Shown here: piece by piece, positions 27,005-36,316 of the stretch | Numbering within the stretch: position 1 is the first letter of the stretch | Layout of the letters: each line of letters opens with the position of its first letter | Assembly: GCF_001982605.1 (NCBI RefSeq) | Contig: NZ_MLCN01000029.1 | Span: 1-64,000 of the forward strand | DNA: 64,000 bases | Direction: 5' to 3' | DNA from: Alkanindiges hydrocarboniclasticus | Lineage (GTDB): Bacteria > Pseudomonadota > Gammaproteobacteria > Pseudomonadales > Moraxellaceae | Position numbers and translations under genes: made by a program | The notes under the pieces: model-generated | Told to the model about the DNA's origin: nothing | The model's input: the letters and a program-made list of their open reading frames with translations, nothing else | The model's database searches: none

Positions 27005-28834
27005 ATGCCGCTGTTACTGCAAATAACAATTTTTCTGGGCGCTGCCCTGCTGCTGGTTCCACTGGGCAAACGCCTTGGGCTGGCCACCGTGCTGGGCTAC
27101 CTGTTTACCGGCATCCTGCTGGGGCCGTATGTCTTTAAAGTGGAGCGTGACCCCGAATCCATCATGCATCTGGCCGAATATGGCGTCATCATGCTGATGT
27201 TTTTAATTGGCCTTGAATTACGGCCACAGCGCCTGTGGGAACTGCGCCGTTCCATTTTTGTGATGGGTGGCCTGCAAGTAGGCATTACCGCCATTTTGCT
27301 GCTGTCCCTGATCTGGCTGTTTCTGGATTTAAGTTTTTATGCCAGTCTGGTAATTGGCTTTGGCCTGGCCTTGTCATCAACGGCATTTGTACTGCAACTA
27401 TTGGCTGAAAAACAGCAACTGGTCAGCACGCATGGCCGGCAGGCGTTTGCCATTTTGCTGTTTCAGGATATGGCAGTCATTCCACTGCTGGCCCTGCTGC
27501 CGCTGATGAGTGGCATTAGTGATACCCATCATGGCATTGCCCATTTTGCGGCCATTGTGGCAGCTTTTTCCGGCCTGTTCCTGTTTAGCCGTTATGTGAT
27601 GCGGCCGTTTTTCCGCTTTATTACCAAAAGCAATGCCGCCGAGCTGCTAACCGCCATGGCCCTGTTTATTATCCTGTCGGTCGTACAACTGATGAACCTG
27701 CTGGACATCAGCACCACACTGGGCGCATTTTTAACCGGAGTACTGCTGGCTGACTCTGAATACCGGCATGAGCTGGAAGCCAGTATCCAGCCATTTAAGG
27801 GCTTGCTACTGGGCCTGTTTTTTATGACGGTCGGCATGACCGTCCAGCTGGATCTACTGCGTGAAATGCCCTGGCTGATTATTGGTGGCGCACTGGGCTT
27901 AATGGCGCTCAAGTTTTTGACTCTGGCCATTATTGCCCATTTGAATGGCTATCGCTGGTCGACCAGTATCCGGCTGGGCATTGCACTGGCGCAGGGCGGC
28001 GAATTTGCCTTTGTGTTGTTTGCCAGTGCCAGCCAGTATCAAATACTGGAGCGCAATATTGTTGAACCCTTGACCTTAATTGTCACCTTGTCGATGATGC
28101 TCACCCCGCTGGCCTTTTTTGTGCTGGAACGCTGGGGCGAACCCATTTTTAAAAAGCGCCATGTGTCACCCAAATACGACCAGATCCCTGACAATGAACA
28201 TACCGTGATCATTGCCGGTTTTGGCCGGATTGGACAAATTGTGGGCCGCTTGCTGCGCATGCACAACATTGAATTTACCGCCATTGATAAAAATATCAAC
28301 CAGGTGGATTTTGTGCGCAAGTTTGGTAATGCAGTTTATTACGGTGACCCCAAAAATCCGGAAATCCTGCGTGCAGCCGGCATTGCCCATGCGCGCCTGC
28401 TGGTGCTGTCCATGGATGAAGTGGAAGACTGTACGCAAGTGGCCAAGTACATTAAACGTACTTACCCGCACATCAAGATTCTGGTGCGTGCCCGTGACCG
28501 CCAGCATGTTTACCGCTTGCGTGAAGCCGGTGTAGAACACATCTGGCGCGAAACTTATTTGTCCGCACTGGGCATGTCCTATGAGGCGCTGGTGAGTCTG
28601 GGCATTGAAAGTAAAAAAGCCTTTGATGGCATTGAACTGTTCCGCGAGCACGATGAAAGCCTGTTACGGCGCCAGCAAACCATTTACAAGGATGAGCAGC
28701 AACTCATTGAAAGTAGCCGGGCCGCCATGGTAGAGCTGGAAAGCCTGTTTGACAGCGATATGCGCACAGCACGTAAAATGGACATTGAAAGCGGGGATGT
28801 CAATATTAAGCATGGCTTGAATGACCAGCACTAG
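27005..28834 (+). CDS. CPA2-type cation:proton antiporter with TrkA-N (RCK) domain (KefB/C-like)
   Basis: 609 residues from ATG 27005; in-frame TTG at 26996 is less likely. About 12 membrane helices fill the first ~380 residues (with GLELRPQRLWELRR, FQDMAVIPLLALLP and ALAQGGEFAFVLF), then a Rossmann TrkA-N domain begins with IIAGFGRIGQIVGRLL and ends with a polar C-terminus. The family exchanges K+ or Na+ for protons; whether this is glutathione-gated like KefC cannot be told. No ancillary kefF/G lies next to it. Confidence 0.92.
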   Translation: MPLLLQITIFLGAALLLVPLGKRLGLATVLGYLFTGILLGPYVFKVERDPESIMHLAEYGVIMLMFLIGLELRPQRLWELRRSIFVMGGLQVGITAILLLSLIWLFLDLSFYASLVIGFGLALSSTAFVLQLLAEKQQLVSTHGRQAFAILLFQDMAVIPLLALLPLMSGISDTHHGIAHFAAIVAAFSGLFLFSRYVMRPFFRFITKSNAAELLTAMALFIILSVVQLMNLLDISTTLGAFLTGVLLADSEYRHELEASIQPFKGLLLGLFFMTVGMTVQLDLLREMPWLIIGGALGLMALKFLTLAIIAHLNGYRWSTSIRLGIALAQGGEFAFVLFASASQYQILERNIVEPLTLIVTLSMMLTPLAFFVLERWGEPIFKKRHVSPKYDQIPDNEHTVIIAGFGRIGQIVGRLLRMHNIEFTAIDKNINQVDFVRKFGNAVYYGDPKNPEILRAAGIAHARLLVLSMDEVEDCTQVAKYIKRTYPHIKILVRARDRQHVYRLREAGVEHIWRETYLSALGMSYEALVSLGIESKKAFDGIELFREHDESLLRRQQTIYKDEQQLIESSRAAMVELESLFDSDMRTARKMDIESGDVNIKHGLNDQH

Positions 28835-28955
28835 TAACCTGCATTAGCAGTTTTCATTAGCAATATCGGTCACAAAACGGTCAGGCTTGTGCTAAGGCCC
28901 CCTTGATTTCCATCTGCCGCAACTCCATTTAACACTGCATGTGGAGAGAATTGAT

Positions 28956-29828
28956 ATGACCGACATTCGTCAGCGTTTTTTTATTGAACATAGTCCTGTG
29001 CGTGGAGAAGTGGTGCATCTGGCAGAAACCCTGCAAACCATCCTCAAGCAGCGTGACTATCCCAAGGCCATTGAGCTATTGCTTGGCGAATTGCTGGCTG
29101 GCAGTGCCTTGCTGGCCAGTACCCTAAAAATCAAGGGACGCTTAAGCCTGCAAATTCAGGGTAGCGGCTCACTCAAGTGGGCCATGGCCGAATGCAATCA
29201 TTTGGGCGAACTGCGGGCGCTGGCAGAGTGGAACGATGATCCGGTGCTGATGCAGGCCGACAATGGCGATGTGGCGCTGGGTACGCTAAAAGATGGCGTA
29301 TTGTTCATTAATATTGAACCAGAACATGGCGAGCGCTATCAGGGCATTGTGCCGCTGGAAGCCACCAGTCTGGCCGGGTGCCTGACCCAGTATTATGACC
29401 TGTCTGCGCAGATTCCAACCCGGCTGGCACTGGCCTGTGACGGGGAACGGGCTGGTGGCTTGCTGATTCAGTTGCTACCCCGCAATGATGAAGAACAAAC
29501 GCTGATGGATGAAGACTTGTGGCCACGCCTGACCCTGCTGACCAATACCCTAAAAGCCGATGAGCTGATTTACCTGCCTGCACAAGAAATTTTGTATCGC
29601 CTGTACAATGAGGAAGAAGTCCGGTTGCCAGAGCATGAAAATCTAAGCTTTGGCTGTACCTGCTCACATGAGCGCTGTGAACAGGCATTGCGTCAGGTGG
29701 GGCAGGAAACCGTACAGGAACTGCTGAACGAGCAAAATGAAATCAAGATGGATTGCCAGTTTTGCAATGCCCAGTACCGTTTTGGCCCGGAAGAAGCCCT
29801 TGGATTATTTGGCATGCATGTCAGTTAA
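28956..29828 (+). CDS. hslO: Redox-regulated chaperone Hsp33
   Basis: 290 residues. ATG 28956 follows GGAGAG; the upstream in-frame ATG at 28941 lacks a site. The zinc redox switch is visible near the C-terminus as CTC (SFGCTCSHERC) and CQFC (MDCQFCNAQY). The domain is activated by oxidation and holds unfolding proteins. Substrate domain before it is normal. Confidence 0.96.
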   Translation: MTDIRQRFFIEHSPVRGEVVHLAETLQTILKQRDYPKAIELLLGELLAGSALLASTLKIKGRLSLQIQGSGSLKWAMAECNHLGELRALAEWNDDPVLMQADNGDVALGTLKDGVLFINIEPEHGERYQGIVPLEATSLAGCLTQYYDLSAQIPTRLALACDGERAGGLLIQLLPRNDEEQTLMDEDLWPRLTLLTNTLKADELIYLPAQEILYRLYNEEEVRLPEHENLSFGCTCSHERCEQALRQVGQETVQELLNEQNEIKMDCQFCNAQYRFGPEEALGLFGMHVS

Positions 29829-29852
29829 GGGTTTAAATTGGGCCAGATATAA

Positions 29853-29880
29853 AAAAAGCTCAGGTCATTCTGAGCTTTTT
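29853..29880. terminator. Bidirectional terminator between hslO and the DUF945 gene
   Basis: Perfect 11-bp stem AAAAAGCTCAG / CTGAGCTTTTT with a 6-nt loop; T-runs on both sides serve both convergent genes. Confidence 0.9.
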
Positions 29881-29905
29881 TATGTTGATGATTTAACTGG
29901 GCAAT

Positions 29906-31237
29906 TTATTGGGCAGGCTGTGTACTGGTGGCTTTACCATTAATGCTGGGCTGACCATTGGTCAAGGCAAAGGTGGCCTGATAGCCAGTTGCCGTTTTGG
30001 TAAAATAACCCTGCTCCAGCATACCCTGCATCAGCATTTGCACGGTTTGTCCTGCCTCTGCCGGGCTAATCGGCTGCCCTTTCAAACGGCTGATCTGTTC
30101 AAAAATCCCGCTTAGCAGCTGGTCAGACACCTGTACCTTGCCATTGGCCATGATTTTTTTCAGGATTTGCTCAGGGGATTGCTGGGCGGCTGCCGGTAAG
30201 GGCTGCATCACAATTAACGCATTGGCCTGTGCTGTGCCCTGAAACAGGTTGAGATCAGCCTGACTTAGATTTACCTGAAAGCCTTCCTTGAGGACTGGTT
30301 CAAGTGCCTTTAACATGTCCTGACGCGACGGGTTGCACTGGCGTTGCAGGCGGTTAAACGCCACATAACTTTGCTGGGCGGCCTGTGCTGGAATATGGCC
30401 AAGCGTAAGGTTGGCTTTAAAATTACCAATGTCCTGCTGGCCCAGCAGAATTTTATCAACCTTATAACTGGCCTCAGCGGACAGCATGTCCTTGTTTACC
30501 TGATTCTTACTGCTGAGCTTGACATCACGCAAGCCCCATTGCTGCTGTGCCAGACTGGCCTGCATGCTGTCCAGTGATAGTGTGGTCGTGCCCAGGGGCA
30601 ACAACGAATTGCCGGATTTTTGCTCACCCTGATAGCGCATGTCATCAAAGGCTATGCTGCCGCTATTGGAGGCCAGATTGTTAACCAGCAACTTGGGTGC
30701 CCTGAGGTCGAACTTGATTTTATTGCTGGTGGTCAGCTTAAGGCTGCCCTGCATCCCCTGCCAGTTCACCTGAACAGTTTTACCCTGCCACTGCGCTGCC
30801 GGGCTTTGCAGGCGGGTATTAATACTGCCCAGCAGATTAACCCGAGTATGAACGGTCAAGGGTTCCTGCCCCTTAAACACCTCACGTATTTTGGTTTCCA
30901 CGCTATCAGGCCAGATAATATGGCTGTCAATGCTGGCCCAGCCCAGTGATGGAATAAAGCCATGCTGGATTTCATCATAACCCGTAAGCACCATGCTGTT
31001 ATCAGGCTGACATGGATCAAGGGTCAGGCTGATTTCCCAGTTGGCCCGGCTTTTTAAGAAACCCTGCTTAAATGAAGTGAGTTTAATGGCCACTGGACTT
31101 AAAGTGGTGGCATTAAATTTATGAATATTTTTTTGATAATACGTTTCCATCTGCTGGCTGCTATACCAGGTGGAGCCTGCCCAGCCTGCACCCAGTACCA
31201 CCAGCACTGTACCCGCCACCGCGCCTGTTTTATTCAT
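29906..31237 (-). CDS. DUF945 (YdgA-like) periplasmic protein
   Basis: 443 residues. One N-terminal membrane anchor (VLVVLGAGWAGSTWY) is followed by a ~400-residue exported domain with the DUF945 features: LTSFKQGFLKSRANW near residue 60 and a C-terminal KIMANGKVQVSDQL segment. Function unsettled; E. coli relatives are inner-membrane anchored. Convergent with hslO. Confidence 0.82.
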   Translation of the reverse strand: MNKTGAVAGTVLVVLGAGWAGSTWYSSQQMETYYQKNIHKFNATTLSPVAIKLTSFKQGFLKSRANWEISLTLDPCQPDNSMVLTGYDEIQHGFIPSLGWASIDSHIIWPDSVETKIREVFKGQEPLTVHTRVNLLGSINTRLQSPAAQWQGKTVQVNWQGMQGSLKLTTSNKIKFDLRAPKLLVNNLASNSGSIAFDDMRYQGEQKSGNSLLPLGTTTLSLDSMQASLAQQQWGLRDVKLSSKNQVNKDMLSAEASYKVDKILLGQQDIGNFKANLTLGHIPAQAAQQSYVAFNRLQRQCNPSRQDMLKALEPVLKEGFQVNLSQADLNLFQGTAQANALIVMQPLPAAAQQSPEQILKKIMANGKVQVSDQLLSGIFEQISRLKGQPISPAEAGQTVQMLMQGMLEQGYFTKTATGYQATFALTNGQPSINGKATSTQPAQ

Positions 31238-31383
31238 CGTTGCGATATATCCGTGATTAATCCTTTATTTATGGGCAAATCATACCAAGCTTTGGCCTAA
31301 AAGCTGTAGTCGTGGGGGTCTTCATGTGAATTATTTTTTCGCATGACTCTAGACAACCTCTGTGTTCTTAACCATTTGTCCAA

Positions 31384-32283
31384 TTAGCTGACAGAATGTT
31401 TGGGCAGGTTGTGGTCAATCAGGCTCACCAGATACTGTGCGGCCATACCCAGAGCATGCTGGCGTGACCAGACCCAATCCACACACAGCGGAAAACTGTT
31501 GGTCAGGTTTTGTATTTCAAGAATGCAAAGCTGCTGGGCTTCTACATAAGGTGCCACAAAACTGCGCGGCAAAATCGACCAGCCTAGTCCAGTCAGGGTT
31601 AAATTCAGGGCAGCAATGTGGCTGTCAGTGCGCCAGTACACATGTGACCACAACAAACGCGGGGCGCTATGCGGCTGCTCCCGGCTGGCCACCACAAGTT
31701 GCCGGGCACTCATCAGCTGATCCAGATGAATTGCCCCTTCCTGCTGTAACAAGGCATGGCTGGGTGCAGCAACTGCCACCAGTTCCTCCCTGAACACCTC
31801 ACAAAAACTTTCACGGCCATCAAACTCGCTGCGCTCATACAACAAGGCCAGTTGAACCCGGCCTTCATGCAGCATTTGCATGGCATCCTCATGCGGCGCG
31901 GTCATGATTTCAATTTCCAGTTGCGGAAAACGGGCAGCGACTGGCGCAATATAATCGACCCAGTGCATGGACAAGAGTTCAGGTTCAATGGCAAGGCTTA
32001 GCTTGCTTTCCAGTCCCTGCGACAATGCAAGGGCCTGTGCTTCCCATTGCTGCATCTGCTGTACCAGAAAAACTGCCTGTGTTGCCAGTGACAGGGCTTG
32101 TGGCGTCGGTACAGGTTCCCGCCCGGTACGGTCAAACAGGTTCAGGTTAAGCTCTGCTTCCAGATTGGCAATTGCCATGCTCACTGCCGATGGTGCACGG
32201 TTTAAATGACGGGCTGCAGCAGAGAATGAACCTTTTTGCATGGCGGTTAAAAATACCGTTAATAGCTCTTTACTGACATTCAC
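31384..32283 (-). CDS. LysR-type transcriptional regulator, likely of the divergent PACE pump
   Basis: 299 residues. N-terminal winged helix-turn-helix (KGSFSAAARHLNRAPSAVSM, then IANLEAELNLNLFDRTGR) and an effector-binding domain. The start is GTG at 32283 behind AAAGG; no in-frame ATG fits. It is divergent from the PACE gene with 94 bp between them. By analogy with AceR-AceI of Acinetobacter it probably activates the pump when the substrate is present; the ligand is not known. Confidence 0.92.
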   Translation of the reverse strand: MNVSKELLTVFLTAMQKGSFSAAARHLNRAPSAVSMAIANLEAELNLNLFDRTGREPVPTPQALSLATQAVFLVQQMQQWEAQALALSQGLESKLSLAIEPELLSMHWVDYIAPVAARFPQLEIEIMTAPHEDAMQMLHEGRVQLALLYERSEFDGRESFCEVFREELVAVAAPSHALLQQEGAIHLDQLMSARQLVVASREQPHSAPRLLWSHVYWRTDSHIAALNLTLTGLGWSILPRSFVAPYVEAQQLCILEIQNLTNSFPLCVDWVWSRQHALGMAAQYLVSLIDHNLPKHSVS

Positions 32284-32292
32284 AATCTTAAC

Positions 32293-32311
32293 CTTTCAAT
32301 TTTTCTGAAAG
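32293..32311. promoter_or_regulatory. Dyad in the LysR-PACE intergenic region (proximal)
   Basis: CTTTCA-N7-TGAAAG, a perfect 6-bp-arm dyad adjacent to the LysR start. Possible autoregulatory half of the LysR site. Confidence 0.45.
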
Positions 32312-32333
32312 TTAATCACTTTTTCTATCAAAA

Positions 32334-32354
32334 AACACCATTTAAAATAGTGTT
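32334..32354. promoter_or_regulatory. Dyad in the LysR-PACE intergenic region (distal), likely LysR activation site
   Basis: AACACCATTT-A-AAATAGTGTT, 21 bp with one mismatch between arms, 24-44 bp upstream of the PACE ATG and overlapping the expected promoter. T-N11-A geometry typical of LysR boxes lies within it. Confidence 0.5.
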
Positions 32355-32377
32355 TATAGTTTAACGACGAGACCATC

Positions 32378-32827
32378 ATGCAAGGTACCAAGCGGCGAGT
32401 CATTCAGGCCATCAGCTATGAAGTCATTTTACTCAGCCTGTTTATTCCTATTGTTGCACTGATTTTCAAACAGCCCCTAATGCATAGTGCTGCGCTAGGC
32501 ATTAGCCTTACCGTACTGGCATTACTGTGGAATATTATTTTTAATTATGGCTTTGAAAAATGGGAAGCCCGGAAAGGCTGGCATAGCCGTGGCCTTAAGC
32601 AGCGCCTGCTGCATGCCTTGGGCTTTGATGGCGGCCTGCTGGTATTGGGTGTGCCTGTTATTGCCTATTTTTTAAATACCAGCCTGATAGAAGCCATTAT
32701 TGCAGATATTGGATTCACCAGTATTATCATGGTCTACACATTTATATTTCAGTGGGCTTTTGACCGTTGGTTTGGCGAACCCGATCGAAAGTTTGCCAAA
32801 CCAAGTGCAGACAACAAGTCTACTTAG
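32378..32827 (+). CDS. PACE-family multidrug efflux transporter (AceI-like)
   Basis: 149 residues, the usual size: two tandem bacterial transmembrane pair domains, four helices. The N-terminus KRRVIQAISYEVI carries Glu15, the proton-coupling residue of AceI, and the second repeat reads HALGFDGGLLVL. PACE proteins export chlorhexidine, acriflavine and polyamines. Divergent LysR gene and two dyads lie upstream. Confidence 0.93.
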   Translation: MQGTKRRVIQAISYEVILLSLFIPIVALIFKQPLMHSAALGISLTVLALLWNIIFNYGFEKWEARKGWHSRGLKQRLLHALGFDGGLLVLGVPVIAYFLNTSLIEAIIADIGFTSIIMVYTFIFQWAFDRWFGEPDRKFAKPSADNKST

Positions 32828-32829
32828 CG

Positions 32830-33405
32830 TTATGGCGCTATACCCGTACCAATAGCGATATGCTGGGAACCAAGCCGCTTTTGCTGCTCCAGTTGCTGAA
32901 TATGCCGAATAAGCTGATGATCCATAGCAGGCAAAACTTGTCGCAAAAACCGGCTGTATGTCACAGCTTCCTCAATAGACAACACGCCTGCCTTGACCAG
33001 TTGCTGTTGCTGGCTCAATAAGGCACTTACCTCACGAAAATCAGGCTGCTGACCCTGGCTTAACCCAGTATTGATACGTTCAAAATCCCTATATAACTGG
33101 TCACGTTGCTGAATAAACACTGGGTTGCTGGCTGGCTGCCCTGCAACATCTGGCGCTGTGGTTACAGCTTGCGCAGAATTAAGCACTGATGGGCGAACTA
33201 AGGTGGCGTCCTGAGAGACATTGCGCTGGCCGCTGTGATCTGGTGTTGCCAAAAAATCTCCTGAATGCAGTGGCACGACCTGCGAGCTGCTATTTGTTGG
33301 CCGAGCTGATGCCAATGGGCCAGTGCCTGAGGTAAGCACCATAGTGAACACGCCCGTCAGCAACAATGCTACTCCAGCCAGAGAAAGTTTTTTACGATGC
33401 AGCAT
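32830..33405 (-). CDS. Unidentified exported protein
   Basis: 191 residues. N-terminal signal-like segment (LAGVALLLTGVFTMVL), then a ~80-residue Ser/Thr/Val-rich linker and a C-terminal ~100-residue helical, Gln-rich part (QQRDQLYRDFERI, EEAVTYSRFLRQVLPAMDHQ). No family recognised. It starts 86 bp after the beta-propeller gene on the same strand, with a large hairpin between them, so co-transcription with partial read-through is possible. Confidence 0.6.
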   Translation of the reverse strand: MLHRKKLSLAGVALLLTGVFTMVLTSGTGPLASARPTNSSSQVVPLHSGDFLATPDHSGQRNVSQDATLVRPSVLNSAQAVTTAPDVAGQPASNPVFIQQRDQLYRDFERINTGLSQGQQPDFREVSALLSQQQQLVKAGVLSIEEAVTYSRFLRQVLPAMDHQLIRHIQQLEQQKRLGSQHIAIGTGIAP

Positions 33406-33434
33406 ATAAGCAATCCTGCTGATGCATAAGCCGT

Positions 33435-33475
33435 TTATTCAAACAGGCATATGCCGCATTAGCCTGTTTGAATAA
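33435..33475 (-). other. Large perfect inverted repeat between the beta-propeller and the exported protein genes
   Basis: 14-bp perfect arms (TTATTCAAACAGGC / GCCTGTTTGAATAA) and a 13-nt loop. No T-run follows on the minus strand, so it is not a typical terminator; it may be an attenuator or RNA-processing hairpin between two genes of one transcript. Confidence 0.6.
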
Positions 33476-33490
33476 CCCGTTTTATTTACA

Positions 33491-34750
33491 TTAGTGGGTT
33501 GACCAACCTGCCGGTGCATAGCCAATCCGTACCCGTTGCGGGTGATTCCCTACCGGTACGCTCAATACCTTGTTGCCACTTTCAAAGTCGATCACGGTTA
33601 CCACATCACTTTCACTTTCAGAAATCACACAACGCTTGCCATCCGGGCTTTGCGTTGCCCAGTAAGGTTTACCTGCTGCAATGAGCTTGCCTGCGGTTAG
33701 CGTTTTGCGATCAACAATAGTGGCATAGTCATCCATGGTGCCTGCCACGCACAGCTTCTCACCATTGCCACTTATGGATAAGCCATGGTGGCGCGAGTCA
33801 TTCACCCACTTGCTACGGTCAGATGGAATGGTACTGCTACCAGGCAACTGCCCAATACGCGTTACCTTGTCCTGAGTCAGGTCATACTCCACCAGCCCAT
33901 TAAAAAATGAAACCTGCGCATACAGCTTGCTTTCATCCGGGCTAAACACCACCGGCCTGACCGCATTAGACAAATCCTTGCGGCCAGCGGCATCCAGCGC
34001 CGGACGAAGATCAATTTTTTTGATGATTTGATAGGTATTGGCATCAGCAATAGTAATAAAGCGCTTACCCTTGGTAAAATCCTGCCACGCGGCATCCAGT
34101 GGCGTTTCTACATTGCCAATCGCGGAATTAAGAATCTTGCGGCCACCATTGAAGAAAATATTTTCGTGCGGCTTGTCCCCAGTGGCAAAACGCCCTAATT
34201 CCTTACCGGTATTAATATCCAGAACCTGTACTACATTGCCCGAAGAGGCCGATACAGCCACCCGCTTGCCATCAGGTGACACCGCCATATGGTCAGCACG
34301 GAAACCTTCAACGGAAGTGCGCCAGTTAATCTGGCCAGTCGTAATATTAATAGACACAACATCGGCAAAACTGGGGCGTGAGGCCACTACAGACTGGCCA
34401 TCGGGGGTGGAATACATATCATCCACCAACTGATCATTGCCCTCACCGGCCGTATTACGAATATATTGATAGGCAATCAGCTTGATAGGATTTAAGTAAA
34501 TTTCCCGCAAGCGCGCGGCCCGATCCGGCGCCATATTAATGACACCAATTTTTGCATAATCCTGAGCCGAGCGAATAACGGTCACTGTGCCATCCCAGTT
34601 ATTCCCCACAAAAAACACTTGCTGGCTATTAGGTGGTGCAGGAAGCACAGCGCTGGCTGCCAAAGTTGACTGACTGCCTAACAGGGCCATCGTCATCGCA
34701 GCACCCAGGACTGATAGATTTAATTTTAAATGTGAAAGATTGTATTTCAT
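33491..34750 (-). CDS. Exported YncE-like beta-propeller protein
   Basis: 419 residues with an N-terminal signal peptide (GAAMTMALLGSQSTLA). Repeated blades with motifs like VTVIRSAQDY, DHMAVSPDGKRVAVS, VVQVLDINTG, WATQSPDGKRCVISES and VVTVIDFESG match 40-residue YVTN/YncE propellers. Role unknown: periplasmic propellers of this type often bind peptides, DNA or quinoprotein cofactors. Contains three Cys-poor blades and no catalytic motif. The 370 bp upstream are AT-rich without a gene. Confidence 0.83.
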   Translation of the reverse strand: MKYNLSHLKLNLSVLGAAMTMALLGSQSTLAASAVLPAPPNSQQVFFVGNNWDGTVTVIRSAQDYAKIGVINMAPDRAARLREIYLNPIKLIAYQYIRNTAGEGNDQLVDDMYSTPDGQSVVASRPSFADVVSINITTGQINWRTSVEGFRADHMAVSPDGKRVAVSASSGNVVQVLDINTGKELGRFATGDKPHENIFFNGGRKILNSAIGNVETPLDAAWQDFTKGKRFITIADANTYQIIKKIDLRPALDAAGRKDLSNAVRPVVFSPDESKLYAQVSFFNGLVEYDLTQDKVTRIGQLPGSSTIPSDRSKWVNDSRHHGLSISGNGEKLCVAGTMDDYATIVDRKTLTAGKLIAAGKPYWATQSPDGKRCVISESESDVVTVIDFESGNKVLSVPVGNHPQRVRIGYAPAGWSTH

Positions 34751-35120
34751 ATAATTTTTCCAGTTTCAGCTCCATGAAAACCGCACTGGAAATTAGCATT
34801 AGACTATTTTTTAAGCAATATCAGCTTGTCGGTGCGTCTGCATTGCTTACAAAAGACAACACTGAAAAAATATACGGTAACAGGATTTGTGACAGAAATG
34901 GCTTTAAGGCTTTAACAACCAAAAGGATATGATATAAATTTAAAAAATAAACCAGCACAAGTTTTTTAAACAATGCATTGAATAAATAGAGATATTAAAA
35001 ACTGAATTTGACGATTGATTAACAATTGAAATTATTAGGAATTAGATAAATTAATTATGCTATAATTTTTATTGATGCCAATATGATGAGTATCAATAAA
35101 CATCTTCATTGAGAAGAAGA
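34751..35120. other. AT-rich intergenic region with a palindrome, no gene seen
   Basis: No credible reading frame. A 9-bp perfect inverted repeat (TTTATTGAT / ATCAATAAA, 15-nt spacer) lies at 35068-35100 and a small hairpin (CATCTTC / GAAGATG, 35101-35122) overlaps the tRNA-Arg CCA end. They may help tRNA 3'-end processing or termination. Confidence 0.5.
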
Positions 35121-35197
35121 TGGCGCGCCCAGAGAGATTCGAACTCCCGACCCCCAAGTTCGTAGCCTGGTGCTCTATCCAGCTGAGCTATGGGCGC
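35121..35197 (-). tRNA. tRNA-Arg (ACG)
   Basis: Acceptor GCGCCCA / TGGGCGC, D-arm GCTC...GAGC, anticodon loop CTACGAA (anticodon ACG), T-loop TTCGAAT, discriminator G and encoded CCA. 77 nt with CCA. Confidence 0.97.
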
Positions 35198-35313
35198 GTC
35201 GTTTTGTGTCGCGCATTCTACAGTGCAGTTTGCGCCTCGTCAACTTCTTTTTAATCTTTGCAAACTGTCTGTCGTTTTATTAAACACATCAAGTTTTGCA
35301 AACATTATATAAG

Positions 35314-35404
35314 TGGCGGTGAGAGAGGGATTCGAACCCTCGATACCCATAACAGGTATGCGTCCTTAGCAGGGACGTGGTTTCAGCCACTCACCCATCT
35401 CACC
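35314..35404 (-). tRNA. tRNA-Ser (GCT)
   Basis: Acceptor GGTGAGA / TCTCACC, anticodon loop CTGCTAA between stems CGTCC and GGACG (anticodon GCT), a long variable arm as in type II tRNAs, T-loop TTCGAAT, discriminator G and encoded CCA. 91 nt with CCA. Confidence 0.97.
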
Positions 35405-35523
35405 GCAACGAGGTCGACATAGTACAAAAAGCTGGGGGCTTGAGCAAGCCCTCATTGATCAATATTCAGCCGCACTCGACATAAATATGTGACTAACGGC
35501 TAAATAAAGCGCAATTTAACAAA

Positions 35524-35778
35524 TTATTGTGTGGTTTTGGCTTCCTGATTCACTTCATCCAATAGCGCATCCGGATTTTCAACCTTCACATCTTTATTCA
35601 GCCGCTCAATATAAAGGTCATTTTCGCTTTTATGCGCATCATCGCTATCGCTGTGCGCCTGTTGTACAGCTGGTGCATCTGTGGCCTTGATCGGTTCCTG
35701 TTTTTTATCACAACCCATCAATACCATTGCCATGGTACCCAATAGTACCGCCTGCCCTAAAATTTGCTTACTTATCAT
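35524..35778 (-). CDS. Small lipoprotein of unknown function
   Basis: 84 residues. Signal segment and lipobox LMGC (Cys23) followed by an acidic, hydrophilic tail (KSENDLYIERLNKDV). ATG at 35778. No family recognised. It lies between two tRNA genes; in other genomes such small lipoproteins are often poorly conserved. Confidence 0.6.
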   Translation of the reverse strand: MISKQILGQAVLLGTMAMVLMGCDKKQEPIKATDAPAVQQAHSDSDDAHKSENDLYIERLNKDVKVENPDALLDEVNQEAKTTQ

Positions 35779-36316
35779 TTTTTAACCAACTCCATGAAAA
35801 TTGAGGTTGCTTCTTGCAACGTTACCCCTAACAAGCAGATTCAGCTTTGTGCCTGTAAAACTGCTTATTGCCTATATCTTAACCTTGTTCAGGCCGTCTG
35901 CTCAATTTTAAAACTACAAACAATCACAATTTAGTGAAGCACTTGGCAAAAAGTTTCATAAATTCTGGCGCTTTTTATAAAAATATCCCGCTATGTAAGT
36001 TCTGCTGCATTTTCAGCAAGAAAACCTAAACAGCGAATAGGAAAACTTATGTAAAACCTGAAGTATGCAAAGTAGATATAGTAGGCAGTCATAACGACTA
36101 ACTTTAGGGCTAGGTGCCCAGTAGGAAATAATTGCCGTCTACACAGCAATTTATAGACGTTATTCATAAACCGATTTTATGCGTTTAGTAAAACTACGCT
36201 TATTATAAAATTGGCATTTCCTAAAAGTACCAGACAACAAAAAAGCCCTGATCCTTTAGAATCAGAGCTTTTTGTGAATTCTGTGCCTTATCAAGGATAA
36301 GTATAGAATTCAAATT
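35779..36316. other. 538-bp intergenic region between the small lipoprotein and tRNA-Leu; no gene seen
   Basis: Both strands lack a convincing frame. The only clear structure is the tRNA-Leu terminator at its right end (36236-36275). Length is unusual for this gene-dense window. Confidence 0.5.
36236..36275 (-). terminator. Rho-independent terminator of tRNA-Leu
   Basis: Imperfect stem around GCTCTGAT / ATCAGGGC on the minus strand, followed by TTTTTTGTTGT. Confidence 0.7.

Noticed and set aside
33435-33475. Perfect inverted repeat as a standard terminator
   Set aside because: No T-run follows on the transcribed strand, so it is listed only as a hairpin.
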